From NCBI RefSeq assembly GCF_022023855.1, contig NZ_CP059452.1:241501-305500 (forward strand): a stretch of 64,000 nucleotides of DNA, read 5' to 3'. The notes beneath the pieces are model-generated. The model saw nothing but the letters and a program-made list of their open reading frames with translations. It ran no database searches and was not told the origin of the DNA. Position 1 is the first letter of the stretch, and each line of letters starts with the position of its first letter. Shown piece after piece: positions 46,024 to 54,335 of the stretch. The translations under genes were made by a program, and so were the position numbers. Origin of the DNA: Azospirillum brasilense (GTDB taxonomy: Bacteria > Pseudomonadota > Alphaproteobacteria > Azospirillales > Azospirillaceae).

Positions 46024-49000
46024 ATGAGCGAACTCGGCCTTCTCGCCACGCGGCGCTTCCTGCCGCTGTTCGTGACGCAGTTCCTCGGCGCATTCGGCGA
46101 CAACGTGCTGCGCGGCGCCATCGCGGTCCTGGCCGTCTATGGCATGGCGGGGACGGCGGGCGACGGCGCGCTGATCTCGACGCTCGCCGCGGCGGCCTTC
46201 ACCGTGCCCTTCCTGCTCTTCTCGGCGACCGCCGGCCAACTGGCCGACCGCTTCGACCGCACGCTGATCGCCCGCGCCGTGAAGGTGGCGGAGATCGGCC
46301 TGATGGCGATCGCCGCCTGGGGCATCATGCGCGCCGACCTCGGCGTGCTGATCGCCGCGCTGGTCGGCATGGGCGCCCACTCCACCGTCTTCGGGCCGGT
46401 CAAGTATGGCCTGCTCCCCGATTTGCTGAAGCCGGAGGAGCTGACCGCCGGCAACGGTCTGGTGGAGGCCGGGACCTTCGTGGCGATCCTGCTGGGCACC
46501 ATCGCCGGCGGTTCGCTCGCTCTGGCCCACCCGCTGGCGCTTCCGGGACTGCTCGGGGCAACGGCGCTGGGCGGGCTGGCGGCGTCGCTGCTGATTCCGC
46601 GGGCCGGCAACGCCGACCGGACGGTGCGCGTCGGGCTGAACCCGGTGTCGGTCACCCTGCGCGTGCTGCGCGCCACCGCGCAGGACCGCGTGTCGATGCG
46701 GGCCATCTATGGCATCTCCGTCTTCTGGGGCGTCGGCGCGGTCGTCATGGCGCAGTTCCCGGCCATCGCGCGGGAGACGCTGGGGACGGACAGCGAGGGG
46801 GCGACCCTGCTGCTGGCGGTCTTCGCTGTCGGCGTGGCGGTCGGCTCGGTCTATGCCGGGCTGGGGCACCGGGTGCCGTCGCGCTCCGACGCGCGCCGCG
46901 CCGCCCTGGCGGGCCTCGTCGCGGCTGTGGCCGGGGCGGCGCTGCCTTTCCTGACGCCCGACGTTCCGTCGGCGGCGCCGCTGTCGGCGCTGGCGCTGCT
47001 GGCCCAGCCCTGGGCGATGCCGCTGCTGGCCGACCTGTTCCTGATCGCCGCGGCGGGCGGCGCCTTCGCCGTGCCGCTCTACGCGCTGATCCAGCATCGC
47101 GCGGCGGCCTCGGCCCGCGCCCGGGTGATCGCGGCGGCCAACGTGGTCAACGCGCTGTTCATGGTGGTCGGCTCGGGCATCGCGGCGGCCATGTTGGCGC
47201 TGGGCATCACGCCGTTGACCGTCGCCGCCTGGGGCGGAGCGAGCATGCTGGCCGCCGTCGTCCTGGCGCTCGCCATCGACGCGGTGGGCCTGGGACGGGC
47301 GCTGGCCCGCGCCTTCTTCCGGCTGGCCTTCCGCGTCGAACTGCGCGGAGCCGAGCATCTGGAGCGGCTGGAGGGGGCGGCGGTCGTCACGCCGAACCAC
47401 CAGTCCTTCCTGGACGGCGCCCTGCTGGCCGCCTTCCTGCCGGGGATGCGCTTCGCCGTGGACAGCTTCATCGCGCAGCAGGCCTGGGCCAAGCCCTTCC
47501 TGGCGCTGGCCGACCATGTGACCATCGACCCGACCAAGCCGATGGGCACACGCCTGCTCGCCCGCACCCTGGCCGAGGGCCACAAGATCTGCATCTTCCC
47601 GGAGGGGCGGATCACCGTCACCGGCTCGCTGATGAAGATCAACGGCGGTCCCGGCATGCTGGCCGACAAGGCGGGCTGCCCCATCGTGCCGGTCTGCATC
47701 GAGGGGGCGCAGCGCTCCATCCTGTCGCGGATGCACGGGCGGCTGCGGCTGGGGCTGTTCCCGCGGATCACCATCACGGTCATGCCGCCGGTCGCCACCC
47801 CGGACGTGACCGGGCTGGCCGGCAAGAAGCGGCGGGCGGCGCTGAAGTCCTGGCTGTCGCGCGTCATGACGGAAACCGTCTTCGCCGCCGGGCAGCGGCC
47901 CGACACGCTGGCGCTCGCCCTGCTGGAGGCCGGGCGGAAGACCGGCTGGGGCAAGGCGGCGGTGCAGGACGGCGACTTCACCACACTGTCCTACCGCGCC
48001 CTGACCGCGCGTTCCCTGGTGCTCGGCCGCATCCTGGCCCGCGGAACCGAACCGGGGGAGGCGGTGGGCGTGCTGCTGCCGACCGCCTCGCCGACCGCGG
48101 CGGTGTTTTTCGGACTGGCGGCCTATGGGCGGCCGGCGGCGATGCTGAATTTCACCGCCGGGGCGGAGGCCGTGAAGGCGGCCTGCCGCGCCGCCAGGCT
48201 GCGCCGCATCGTCACCTCGGCCCGCTTCGTGGAGATGGGGCGGCTCGGCCCGCTGGTCGAGGCGCTGGCCGCCGAGCACAGCATCGTCTATCTGGAGGAC
48301 GTGAAGCGCGGGCTGGGCATCGGCGACAAGCTGCGGGCGCTGGCCGCCTCGGTGGCGCCGGAGCGCTTCCTGCCCCCGCAGGGCCAGCCGGACGACGTGG
48401 CGGCGATCCTCTTCACCTCGGGGTCGGAGGGGCCTCCCAAGGGCGTGGCGCTGACCCACGACAATCTGCTCGCCAACATGGCTCAGGTGGCCTCGGTCGT
48501 CGACTTCACGCGGCAGGACGTGGTGTTCAACTGCCTGCCGGTCTTCCACTCCTTCGGGCTGCTCGGCGGGATGCTGCTGCCGATCCTGAACGGGGTGAAG
48601 ACGGTGCTTTACCCCAACCCGCGCCACGTCCGGCTGATCCCGGAGCTGGTCTACCAGACCAACGCCACCGTGCTGTTCGGCACGGACTTCTTCCTGAACG
48701 CCTGGGCGCGGGCGGCGGACCCCTACGATTTCCGCTCGCTGCGGCTGGTCTTTGCCGGGGCCGAGCGGTTGCAGGAGGAGACGCGCCGCACCTACACGGA
48801 ACGGCTGCGGGTGCATCTGCTGGAAGGCTATGGCACCACCGAAACCGCCCCGGTGATCGCCGTCAACACGCCGGCCCGCTTCCGCCCCGGCACGGTCGGG
48901 CAGGCCCTGCCCGGCATCGAGACGGAGCTGCTTCCGGTCCCCGGCGTGCCGGTGGGCGGGCGGCTGCGGGTGCGCGGGCCGAACGTCATGAAGGGCTACA

Positions 49001-49434
49001 TGCGCGCCGACAACCCCGGCGTGGTGGAGCCGCCAGAGGACGGCTGGCACGACACCGGCGACATCGTGGACATCGACGCCGACGGCTTCATCCGCATCGT
49101 CGGGCGCGTCAAGCGCTTCGCCAAGGTGGCCGGTGAGATGGTCCCGCTGGGGCTGGTCGAGGAATTGGCGCTCCAGGCCGAACCGGACGCCGCCCACGCC
49201 GCCATCGCCCTGCCGGACGCCCGGCGCGGCGAGCGGATCGTCCTGGTCACCGCCGGCACCGGTCTGACGCGCGACGCGCTGGCGTCGGCGGCCAAGGCCA
49301 AGGGAGCGCCGGAGATCGCCATTCCCCGCGACGTGCTGCGGGTGGAGACGATCCCCCTGCTCGGCACCGGCAAGACCGATTACCCCGCCGTCAGCCGGCT
49401 GGCCGCGGAAATGCTGGCGAGAGAGACGGCCTGA
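46024..49434 (+). CDS. aas: Three-domain Aas-type protein: MFS transporter + acyltransferase + acyl-ACP synthetase
   Basis: 1136 residues. N-terminal MFS part (about 1-420; FVTQFLGAFGDNVLRGAIAV start, LplT-like). Then a PlsC-type acyltransferase with NHQSFLD near 458 and FPEGRITVTGSL near 530. Last is an AMP-binding synthetase with the LFTSGSEGPPKGVALTH loop near 796 and YGTTETAPV near 938. In E. coli the flippase LplT and Aas are separate and recycle lysophospholipids: flip inward, then re-acylate. Here all steps are on one chain at the inner membrane. It is 3 nt downstream of tetR, likely co-regulated. Confidence 0.9.
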   Translation: MSELGLLATRRFLPLFVTQFLGAFGDNVLRGAIAVLAVYGMAGTAGDGALISTLAAAAFTVPFLLFSATAGQLADRFDRTLIARAVKVAEIGLMAIAAWGIMRADLGVLIAALVGMGAHSTVFGPVKYGLLPDLLKPEELTAGNGLVEAGTFVAILLGTIAGGSLALAHPLALPGLLGATALGGLAASLLIPRAGNADRTVRVGLNPVSVTLRVLRATAQDRVSMRAIYGISVFWGVGAVVMAQFPAIARETLGTDSEGATLLLAVFAVGVAVGSVYAGLGHRVPSRSDARRAALAGLVAAVAGAALPFLTPDVPSAAPLSALALLAQPWAMPLLADLFLIAAAGGAFAVPLYALIQHRAAASARARVIAAANVVNALFMVVGSGIAAAMLALGITPLTVAAWGGASMLAAVVLALAIDAVGLGRALARAFFRLAFRVELRGAEHLERLEGAAVVTPNHQSFLDGALLAAFLPGMRFAVDSFIAQQAWAKPFLALADHVTIDPTKPMGTRLLARTLAEGHKICIFPEGRITVTGSLMKINGGPGMLADKAGCPIVPVCIEGAQRSILSRMHGRLRLGLFPRITITVMPPVATPDVTGLAGKKRRAALKSWLSRVMTETVFAAGQRPDTLALALLEAGRKTGWGKAAVQDGDFTTLSYRALTARSLVLGRILARGTEPGEAVGVLLPTASPTAAVFFGLAAYGRPAAMLNFTAGAEAVKAACRAARLRRIVTSARFVEMGRLGPLVEALAAEHSIVYLEDVKRGLGIGDKLRALAASVAPERFLPPQGQPDDVAAILFTSGSEGPPKGVALTHDNLLANMAQVASVVDFTRQDVVFNCLPVFHSFGLLGGMLLPILNGVKTVLYPNPRHVRLIPELVYQTNATVLFGTDFFLNAWARAADPYDFRSLRLVFAGAERLQEETRRTYTERLRVHLLEGYGTTETAPVIAVNTPARFRPGTVGQALPGIETELLPVPGVPVGGRLRVRGPNVMKGYMRADNPGVVEPPEDGWHDTGDIVDIDADGFIRIVGRVKRFAKVAGEMVPLGLVEELALQAEPDAAHAAIALPDARRGERIVLVTAGTGLTRDALASAAKAKGAPEIAIPRDVLRVETIPLLGTGKTDYPAVSRLAAEMLARETA

Positions 49435-49446
49435 CGAACGGTGAGG

Positions 49447-50040
49447 TCAGGGGCGGCAGGCGACGTGCAGCCCCTTGCCCACCGGGAAGATGGTCGTGCC
49501 GAAGCCGGGCAGGGCCTCCACCGCCGCGATGTAGCCGGCGATCTCCTGCGGGTGGGACAGGGCGTTGTCGGCGAGCAGCAGGCAATCCGGCTCCAGCTTC
49601 GGCAGCAGGAGGCGAAGCTGCTCCGGGGCGCTCCAGCGGTCGGCGTCGAAGAACACGCAGTCGAAGGGGCCGTCCAGCCCGGCCACCGTCTCCGTCGCGT
49701 CGCCGACCAGCAGGTTGACGCGGCTGGCCAGCCCGGCGCGTTCCAGGTTGGTGGCGGCCTGGGCGCTCTTGCCCGGATCGCGTTCGATGCTGGTCAGCGG
49801 GTCGGTGGCGCCGATGGCCTGCAACGCCGCGGCGAGCCACAAGGTGCTGACGCCGTTGGAGGTGCCGATCTCCAGCACCCGGCGCCGCCGGCCGCTGCGC
49901 ACCAGGATGTGCAGAAGCTCCGCCGTCTCGCGCTCCAGATTCAGCATCTTGCGGGCGCGGTCGCCCTCGCGCGCGTCGTTGTCGCGCCCATAGCTCTCAA
50001 GATCGCGGAGCACGCGGTCGACGGCGTCATCCAGCAGCAT
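49447..50040 (-). CDS. SAM-dependent O-methyltransferase-like protein
   Basis: 197 residues. RRVLEIGTSNGVSTLWLAAAL near residue 53 is the SAM motif, followed by SIERDPGKSAQA and the FDCVFFDADRW acidic block, the pattern of the small catechol/caffeoyl-CoA O-methyltransferase group. Metal-binding residues are not fully evident. Cytoplasmic; substrate unknown. Its stop lies 12 nt from that of the converging aas gene. ATG 50040 follows GGGACC. Confidence 0.78.
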   Translation of the reverse strand: MLLDDAVDRVLRDLESYGRDNDAREGDRARKMLNLERETAELLHILVRSGRRRRVLEIGTSNGVSTLWLAAALQAIGATDPLTSIERDPGKSAQAATNLERAGLASRVNLLVGDATETVAGLDGPFDCVFFDADRWSAPEQLRLLLPKLEPDCLLLADNALSHPQEIAGYIAAVEALPGFGTTIFPVGKGLHVACRP

Positions 50041-50106
50041 GGTGTTGGTCCCGGTGGCGGAGGTAGGGCCAAGACCCTGCGCCGAGTGTGGCCGTGGGGT
50101 CAATAG

Positions 50107-50142
50107 AAAGCCCTCTCCCGCCATGTTGCAGGAGAGGGCTTT
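50107..50142 (-). terminator. Intrinsic terminator of the TerB-like gene
   Basis: Perfect 12-bp stem AAAGCCCTCTCC (50107-50118) / GGAGAGGGCTTT (50131-50142), 12-nt loop, 14 nt past the stop at 50156. Confidence 0.75.
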
Positions 50143-50155
50143 GCGGTTGGAGCGG

Positions 50156-50977
50156 TCACGCCGCTTGGTTGAGCTGCTCGGCGCGTTGCGGAGCGATCTT
50201 CAGGCGGGTGGCGAGGTAGGTGAGATAGGCGCGTTCCGCCTCATGCTCACGGTCCACCGCCATCAGCGAGGCCAAGTAGACCTGCTCCGCCATGTCCGGA
50301 TCGGTGACGGAGCGGACCAGCGAGTCGAGCGACTGCGGCTGGGACAGTTCGCGCTCGACGATCTCCCGTTCCTCCGCCCCGCCGCCGGCCTCGTCCAGGG
50401 CGGACATGACGCGCTGGCGCTCGGCCGGGGAAATCTCGCCGTCGGCGTTGGCGGCGGCGATCATGGCGCGGATCAGCAGCAGGGCGTGCTGGTCCTCCAT
50501 GGCGAGTTCGGGAAAGGCGCCCTCGCCGGCGCCCGCCGGGGCGGCGTCGGGCGGGGGAGCGGTGCGCTGCTGGAAGACCTGGGACAGCCGCTCGCCCAGC
50601 GATCCGCCGCCGGAAGCGCCGGCCCCGCCGAGGATGCCGCCGAGGATTCCCCCCGGCGTGTTGCCCGAACCGGACGGCGGCGCCCCCCATGGGCTGGTCC
50701 CCGGCTGCCCGGAGCGGGCCGGCGTCTGTCCGGAGGAAGGCTGCGCGGAGGGCGGCATATTCTGCTGCCGCTCCTGATAGGCGCGGTAGGCGAGGTAGGC
50801 CAGCGCGCCCAGCCCGGCCATGGGGCCGACGCCCATGCCGCTACGGGCGTGCATCGCCGATCCTGAGCCCATCCCCGACCGGTTCAGGATCGACCCCAGA
50901 TCCTGCGGGCTCCTGCGGCTGTGCCCTCCCATGCCGGTGGCCAGAAGGGTGCCGAGGATGTTCTGAAGATTCGCCAT
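50156..50977 (-). CDS. DUF533/TerB-like protein (YebE type)
   Basis: 273 residues. N-terminal MANLQNILGTLLATGM, a short hydrophobic stretch (GVGPMAGLGALAYLAYRAYQ near 48-67), a Gly/Pro/Ser-rich linker (about 70-135) and a C-terminal helical domain with the TerB-like LIRAMIAAANADGEISPAER, where acidic residues may bind Ca2+ or another metal. DUF533 proteins are inner-membrane associated and of unknown function. ATG 50977 has GAGAGAGG upstream. Stands alone. Confidence 0.8.
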   Translation of the reverse strand: MANLQNILGTLLATGMGGHSRRSPQDLGSILNRSGMGSGSAMHARSGMGVGPMAGLGALAYLAYRAYQERQQNMPPSAQPSSGQTPARSGQPGTSPWGAPPSGSGNTPGGILGGILGGAGASGGGSLGERLSQVFQQRTAPPPDAAPAGAGEGAFPELAMEDQHALLLIRAMIAAANADGEISPAERQRVMSALDEAGGGAEEREIVERELSQPQSLDSLVRSVTDPDMAEQVYLASLMAVDREHEAERAYLTYLATRLKIAPQRAEQLNQAA

Positions 50978-51244
50978 GGCGCGCCTCTCTCCTAATCGGT
51001 GTCCGTGTCGATGCAGCTTTGCGCCTCATCAACAGACGAAAGGGATTGGCGTCACGGCACAGCTAAGGGTGCCAATGATGGGCCTGGCCGGCCGATCCCT
51101 CTTCTATGACGGCTTCTATGCCAGAGGTGGGGTGGCTTTCGAACAGGCTGTGCAGGACACTGACTTCCGCTATCGTGGCGCGCATCAGAGCGCAGCAAGC
51201 GCCGACGCCCGCCGTTGGCGGGCGGCATTTTGGAGGAGACGCCC

Positions 51245-51445
51245 ATGACCTTCGACCGGACTGCGGAACCACCCCCGCTGGACTTGTCGCCGACGCCGTA
51301 CGCTCCGCCGCTACCGGCCGCTCCGGCCTGCGGGTCGCTGTGGAACGATTATCTTCACCGCCTGCTGGGCACTGCGCACGGCTGCCTCGCCGCGAACGAC
51401 GACGAATCCGATCCGGAGCCCGCCTGCTGCTGCGCCGCCGGATGA
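51245..51445 (+). CDS. Small unknown protein with Cys-rich C-terminus
   Basis: 66 residues from ATG 51245, preceded by a strong GGAGGAG at 8-9 nt. Proline-rich front (about 8-25), then LWNDYLHRLLGTAHGCLAAN, then an acidic stretch ending in ACCCAAG. No known domain. The ribosome site is the main reason to call it; it could be a false positive. Confidence 0.4.
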   Translation: MTFDRTAEPPPLDLSPTPYAPPLPAAPACGSLWNDYLHRLLGTAHGCLAANDDESDPEPACCCAAG

Positions 51446-51482
51446 TGCCGTGAAACCATGACCGGGAGCGGTCGGGTGCCCG

Positions 51483-52172
51483 TCAGCGGGCGCCCGCCGC
51501 CTCGATGATCACCGCCGCCACCGCGTCGGGCCGGGAGGCGTGCGGGATGTGGCTGGCCCCGACCTCCACCGTCCGCGCGCCGATGCGCTCGGCGGTCGCC
51601 CGCAGGAAGGCCGGAGGAAGCATCCGGTCCTCGCTGGCGACAATGTACCAAGACGGCTTGTGCTCCCACGCCGCAGCGGTCACCCGCGTGCGGAAGCAGC
51701 CGGCATGGACCGGCCCCTGCGTCGCGGCCAGCAGCGCCGCCTCCGCCGCCGGCACATCCTGGGCGAAGTTCGCTGCCAGACTTTCCGCCGACAAATGCAG
51801 ATAGCCCGCACGGTCCATCGACACGCTGGACAGGCCCGGCGAGGGCGGGAAAGGCTTCAGCGTGTCGTTTGGCGACTGGCCGATCCCCGGCGCGAAGGCC
51901 GCCACATAGACCAGCGCCTTCACCTTGTCCTGATTCCCGATCTGGGTGATCACCGCCCCGCCCCAGGAATGGCCGACCAGCACCACTGGCCCTTTGGTGC
52001 GGTCGATGGCGCGCTGGACGTGGGCGACATCCTCGTCCAGCGAGGTCAGCGGATTCTGCACGGCGATCGCCTCCAGCCCCTGGGCCTGGAGCAGGGGGAT
52101 CACGCGGCTCCAGGCGGAGCCGTCCGCGAAGGCGCCGTGGACGAGGATGACGGAAGTGGCGACCGGGTCCAT
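51483..52172 (-). CDS. Alpha/beta-hydrolase, EstC/salicylate-esterase-like
   Basis: 229 residues. VILVHGAFADGSAWSRVIPLL at the N-terminus (oxyanion hole HGAF), nucleophile elbow GHSWGG near residue 67, SEDRMLPPAFLRATAERIGA carrying the acid, and the catalytic His in GASHIPHASRPDAVAAVI. No signal peptide. This group hydrolyses small esters, and its physiological substrate is unknown. ATG 52172 lies in MDPVATSVILVHG. Monocistronic by appearance. Confidence 0.85.
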   Translation of the reverse strand: MDPVATSVILVHGAFADGSAWSRVIPLLQAQGLEAIAVQNPLTSLDEDVAHVQRAIDRTKGPVVLVGHSWGGAVITQIGNQDKVKALVYVAAFAPGIGQSPNDTLKPFPPSPGLSSVSMDRAGYLHLSAESLAANFAQDVPAAEAALLAATQGPVHAGCFRTRVTAAAWEHKPSWYIVASEDRMLPPAFLRATAERIGARTVEVGASHIPHASRPDAVAAVIIEAAGAR

Positions 52173-52451
52173 GGACCGATTCCCGTGACAGTGACCGACC
52201 CTATCCTCTGAGCACGCCCGCGCCCGCCTGTCCAGCGTGGAGCCTCCGCTTTTCCTCCCTGCGGAAAAGCCGCCCGGACTCTGGGGTCAAACGGTGTCTT
52301 GCTGCGGAGCGGGATGAAAATTTCCCAAAATCGACCTTGAAGCTAAGATTGTTCTGGGATACGGTATACCAACAGTGAGTCGGGGCGATTGTCCACCCCT
52401 TCCGCCAAGCCAATCCGTCCGTATCGCCAGCCCGAGCCCTTGAGGTGAGCC

Positions 52452-52820
52452 ATGGTCAAGACCCTTTCCGCCGTCCGTTCCGGAAGCCGTCCGAACGCCG
52501 TCCGCGGTGTCGACGATGCCGTTCCCGCCGGCGTCGTGGTCGCCCTGCGCCCCGATCATCGGCCGTCCGATCATCGCCTTTCTGATCATCGGCAGCGGGC
52601 CGCGGTGCTGGCGGCGACCACCGGCGGGCGCGGCCCGCGCATGGACATGCTGACGATCACCCACAGCCGGGGGCCGGCGGAGGATCGCGGGGCGGAACTC
52701 ATCCACATCGACGGCCCCTATGCGGACGTTCTGGCCTACATCGCCGACTCGCCGGAGTGTGTGGTCTGCTTCGACACGCTGCACGGCGGCATGGCCCGCG
52801 CGCAATTGTCCGTGCCCTGA
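52452..52820 (+). CDS. Unknown small protein with an internal 15-nt tandem repeat
   Basis: 122 residues. ATG 52452 follows TGAGGTGAG. The middle encodes DHRPSDHRLSDHRQ from three 15-nt repeats (52554-52598), each starting GATCATCG. The C-terminal third (LIHIDGPYADVLAYIADSPE) looks folded. No domain recognised. It is followed by another unknown gene 49 nt downstream. Confidence 0.5.
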   Translation: MVKTLSAVRSGSRPNAVRGVDDAVPAGVVVALRPDHRPSDHRLSDHRQRAAVLAATTGGRGPRMDMLTITHSRGPAEDRGAELIHIDGPYADVLAYIADSPECVVCFDTLHGGMARAQLSVP

Positions 52821-52869
52821 CATTGTCCGTGCGCTGAGTGGGCGCCGGGTCCTGCTGGAGAGCGAACCG

Positions 52870-53322
52870 ATGAACGCTTGTATGATGATTGATTGTATGA
52901 CGACGCCCTTCTCCGGGCAGGAACTGGCTTCCGCGATCATCGCGGCGGCGCTGTCGCTCCCATCGGCCAATGGCCGACTCCATCTGCCCAACGGTGCCGT
53001 GCTGTGCGACCCGGCAGCGCTGGAGCGGGAATTCGCGCTGGCCGCGCAGGGGCTGTCCCACTGGCTGGCGCAGAACGAGCCGCACATCGCCGAGGCCGCA
53101 CGGGCCAGCCGGTTGAAGATCGGGGCCGGAGTCATCCGCGCCGCCGTGGCGACCCTGGATCACGCCGGGCGGCGTTGCGGCGAATTGAGCAACCGCGGGG
53201 AGCGGGCGCTGTCCATCGATTTCAGCGCCGTCTGCGACCGGGTTCAGGAGCGTCCGGGCCTGATCGCCCAGACGGTGGCCGCCGCCGCCGCCGGCCACAC
53301 CAGCCACGCCGTCGCCGCCTGA
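52870..53322 (+). CDS. Unknown protein
   Basis: 150 residues from ATG 52870 (GGAG about 9 nt upstream); ATGs at 52882 and 52897 are alternatives. Mostly helical and Ala-rich, with GQELASAIIAAALSLPSANG and HIAEAARASRLKIGAGVIRA. No signal or known motif. Probably cotranscribed with the preceding small gene; it converges on mntP. Confidence 0.5.
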   Translation: MNACMMIDCMTTPFSGQELASAIIAAALSLPSANGRLHLPNGAVLCDPAALEREFALAAQGLSHWLAQNEPHIAEAARASRLKIGAGVIRAAVATLDHAGRRCGELSNRGERALSIDFSAVCDRVQERPGLIAQTVAAAAAGHTSHAVAA

Positions 53323-53348
53323 GGACGGCGACCGCCGAAGGTTGGACG

Positions 53349-53912
53349 TTAAAGCAGGGTGTGCTCGACCAGGATCTTGGTGCCGATGGCGAGCAGGCCG
53401 AGGCCGCCGATCAGTTCCGCCCGGCGGCCCAGCAGCGGGCCGGCGGCCCGGCCCAGCAGGACGCCGCCGAAGCCCATCAGGAAGGTGACCACGCCGATCA
53501 GGCTGGCGGTCACCGCGATGTTCACGTCCGCCATGGCGAGGCCGACCCCCACCGCGCTGGCGTCGATGCTGGTCGCCACCGCCACAGTCAGCAGGGCCAG
53601 CCAGCCCGAGCGGGCGGCGGCAGCCTCGTCGTCCTCTTCCCCGGCGAGCGCGTTCCGGATCATCGAGCCGCCGATCAGCAGCAGCAGGCCGAAGGCGATC
53701 CAGTGATCCACCGCCTGGACAAAGCCGGCGAAGGCCGAACCCACCGCCCAGCCGATGGAGGCCATCGACAGCTGGCAGAGGCCAAAGGCGAAACCGACCC
53801 GCAACGCCTCGGACAGGCCGGGACGCTTCTGAACGGCGCCACGGCCCAACGCCGCGGCGAAGCTGTCCATGGAAAGGCTGACGGCGAGGACGAGGGAGGT
53901 CACACCGAGCAT
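53349..53912 (-). CDS. mntP: Manganese exporter MntP
   Basis: 187 residues, six membrane helices, inner-membrane Mn2+ efflux pump. The family's conserved acidic sites are present: LAVSLSMDSFAAALGRG near residue 10 (Asp in helix 1) and VAVATSIDASAVGVGLAMA near 115 (Asp in helix 4). ATG 53912 is used. Control is clear from sequence: a yybP-ykoY Mn2+ riboswitch and a promoter lie upstream, so high Mn2+ should turn on expression. Confidence 0.93.
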   Translation of the reverse strand: MLGVTSLVLAVSLSMDSFAAALGRGAVQKRPGLSEALRVGFAFGLCQLSMASIGWAVGSAFAGFVQAVDHWIAFGLLLLIGGSMIRNALAGEEDDEAAAARSGWLALLTVAVATSIDASAVGVGLAMADVNIAVTASLIGVVTFLMGFGGVLLGRAAGPLLGRRAELIGGLGLLAIGTKILVEHTLL

Positions 53913-53964
53913 GGCAACGAACTCCGGCCAAACGGACACGACAGCACGGCTACCCCCGGTTGGC

Positions 53965-54112
53965 CTTCGGGAGCGTCCGCACCATCGGTCTTGCCGAACC
54001 GGCCGGACTCTGTCCGGCTGCCGCGTGCGCCACGGGACCGCCTGAGGCAGGATGATCCCGAGTCTGTTGGCGCACGCCCCTCTCGCTAGAGGGTGGCTAC
54101 TCCCCAATGACG
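53965..54112 (-). ncRNA. yybP-ykoY (Mn2+-sensing) riboswitch upstream of mntP
   Basis: On the minus strand the leader contains TTGGGGAGTAGCC (54107-54095), the first conserved loop of yybP-ykoY. A 9-bp GCGTGCGCC/GGCGCACGC stem and a CCGGAC/GTCCGG hairpin follow. GGCAAGACCGA then matches the second conserved loop. In known cases Mn2+ docks the two loops and allows expression of exporters such as MntP. Boundaries are approximate. Confidence 0.85.
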
Positions 54113-54118
54113 GGGCGG

Positions 54119-54147
54119 ACCCTAACGCCGGAGAGTCTGGGTGTCAA
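54119..54147 (-). promoter_or_regulatory. Sigma-70-type promoter of mntP
   Basis: TTGACA (54147-54142) and TAGGGT (54124-54119) with a 17-nt spacer on the minus strand, placing transcription start near 54112, just before the riboswitch. Confidence 0.7.
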
Positions 54148-54149
54148 TC

Positions 54150-54171
54150 TATATGAACAGCTGTTCATATA
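54150..54171. promoter_or_regulatory. Perfect 22-bp palindrome next to the mntP promoter
   Basis: Core TGAACAGCTGTTCA extended by AT-rich arms to 22 perfectly symmetric bases, abutting the -35 box. Such dyads are bound by TetR-family repressors. The site could also serve the divergent chemoreceptor gene. Confidence 0.65.
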
Positions 54172-54335
54172 TATTTGAATCGCTCTAATAAGGATGGGCC
54201 GCGCTCCGCCGCGGGTGAGGCATGGTGCAGCGCAGAACGATTTGTTAAGAGCCTCTGACGCTTTTATTCCGCTGCGGTTCGTTGGGGTACGAAACGCTCG
54301 GATTCAATGGGCATCATTGGGCGCGGGGGTTCGCC

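Larger units (their letters stand above)
53913..54335. other. Divergent regulatory region mntP / chemoreceptor
   Basis: About 420 nt. It holds the mntP leader riboswitch, its promoter and the palindrome. The part from 54172 to 54335 presumably holds the chemoreceptor promoter; nothing more specific is seen there. Confidence 0.6.

Noticed and set aside
45406..49197. Open frame of 1263 codons on the - strand
   Set aside because: Antisense to the tetR and aas genes; Gln/Arg/Gly-rich with no domain pattern.
52554..52598. Tandem repeat considered as a CRISPR-like array
   Set aside because: Repeats are adjacent 15-nt units without spacers and keep a reading frame; no cas genes.
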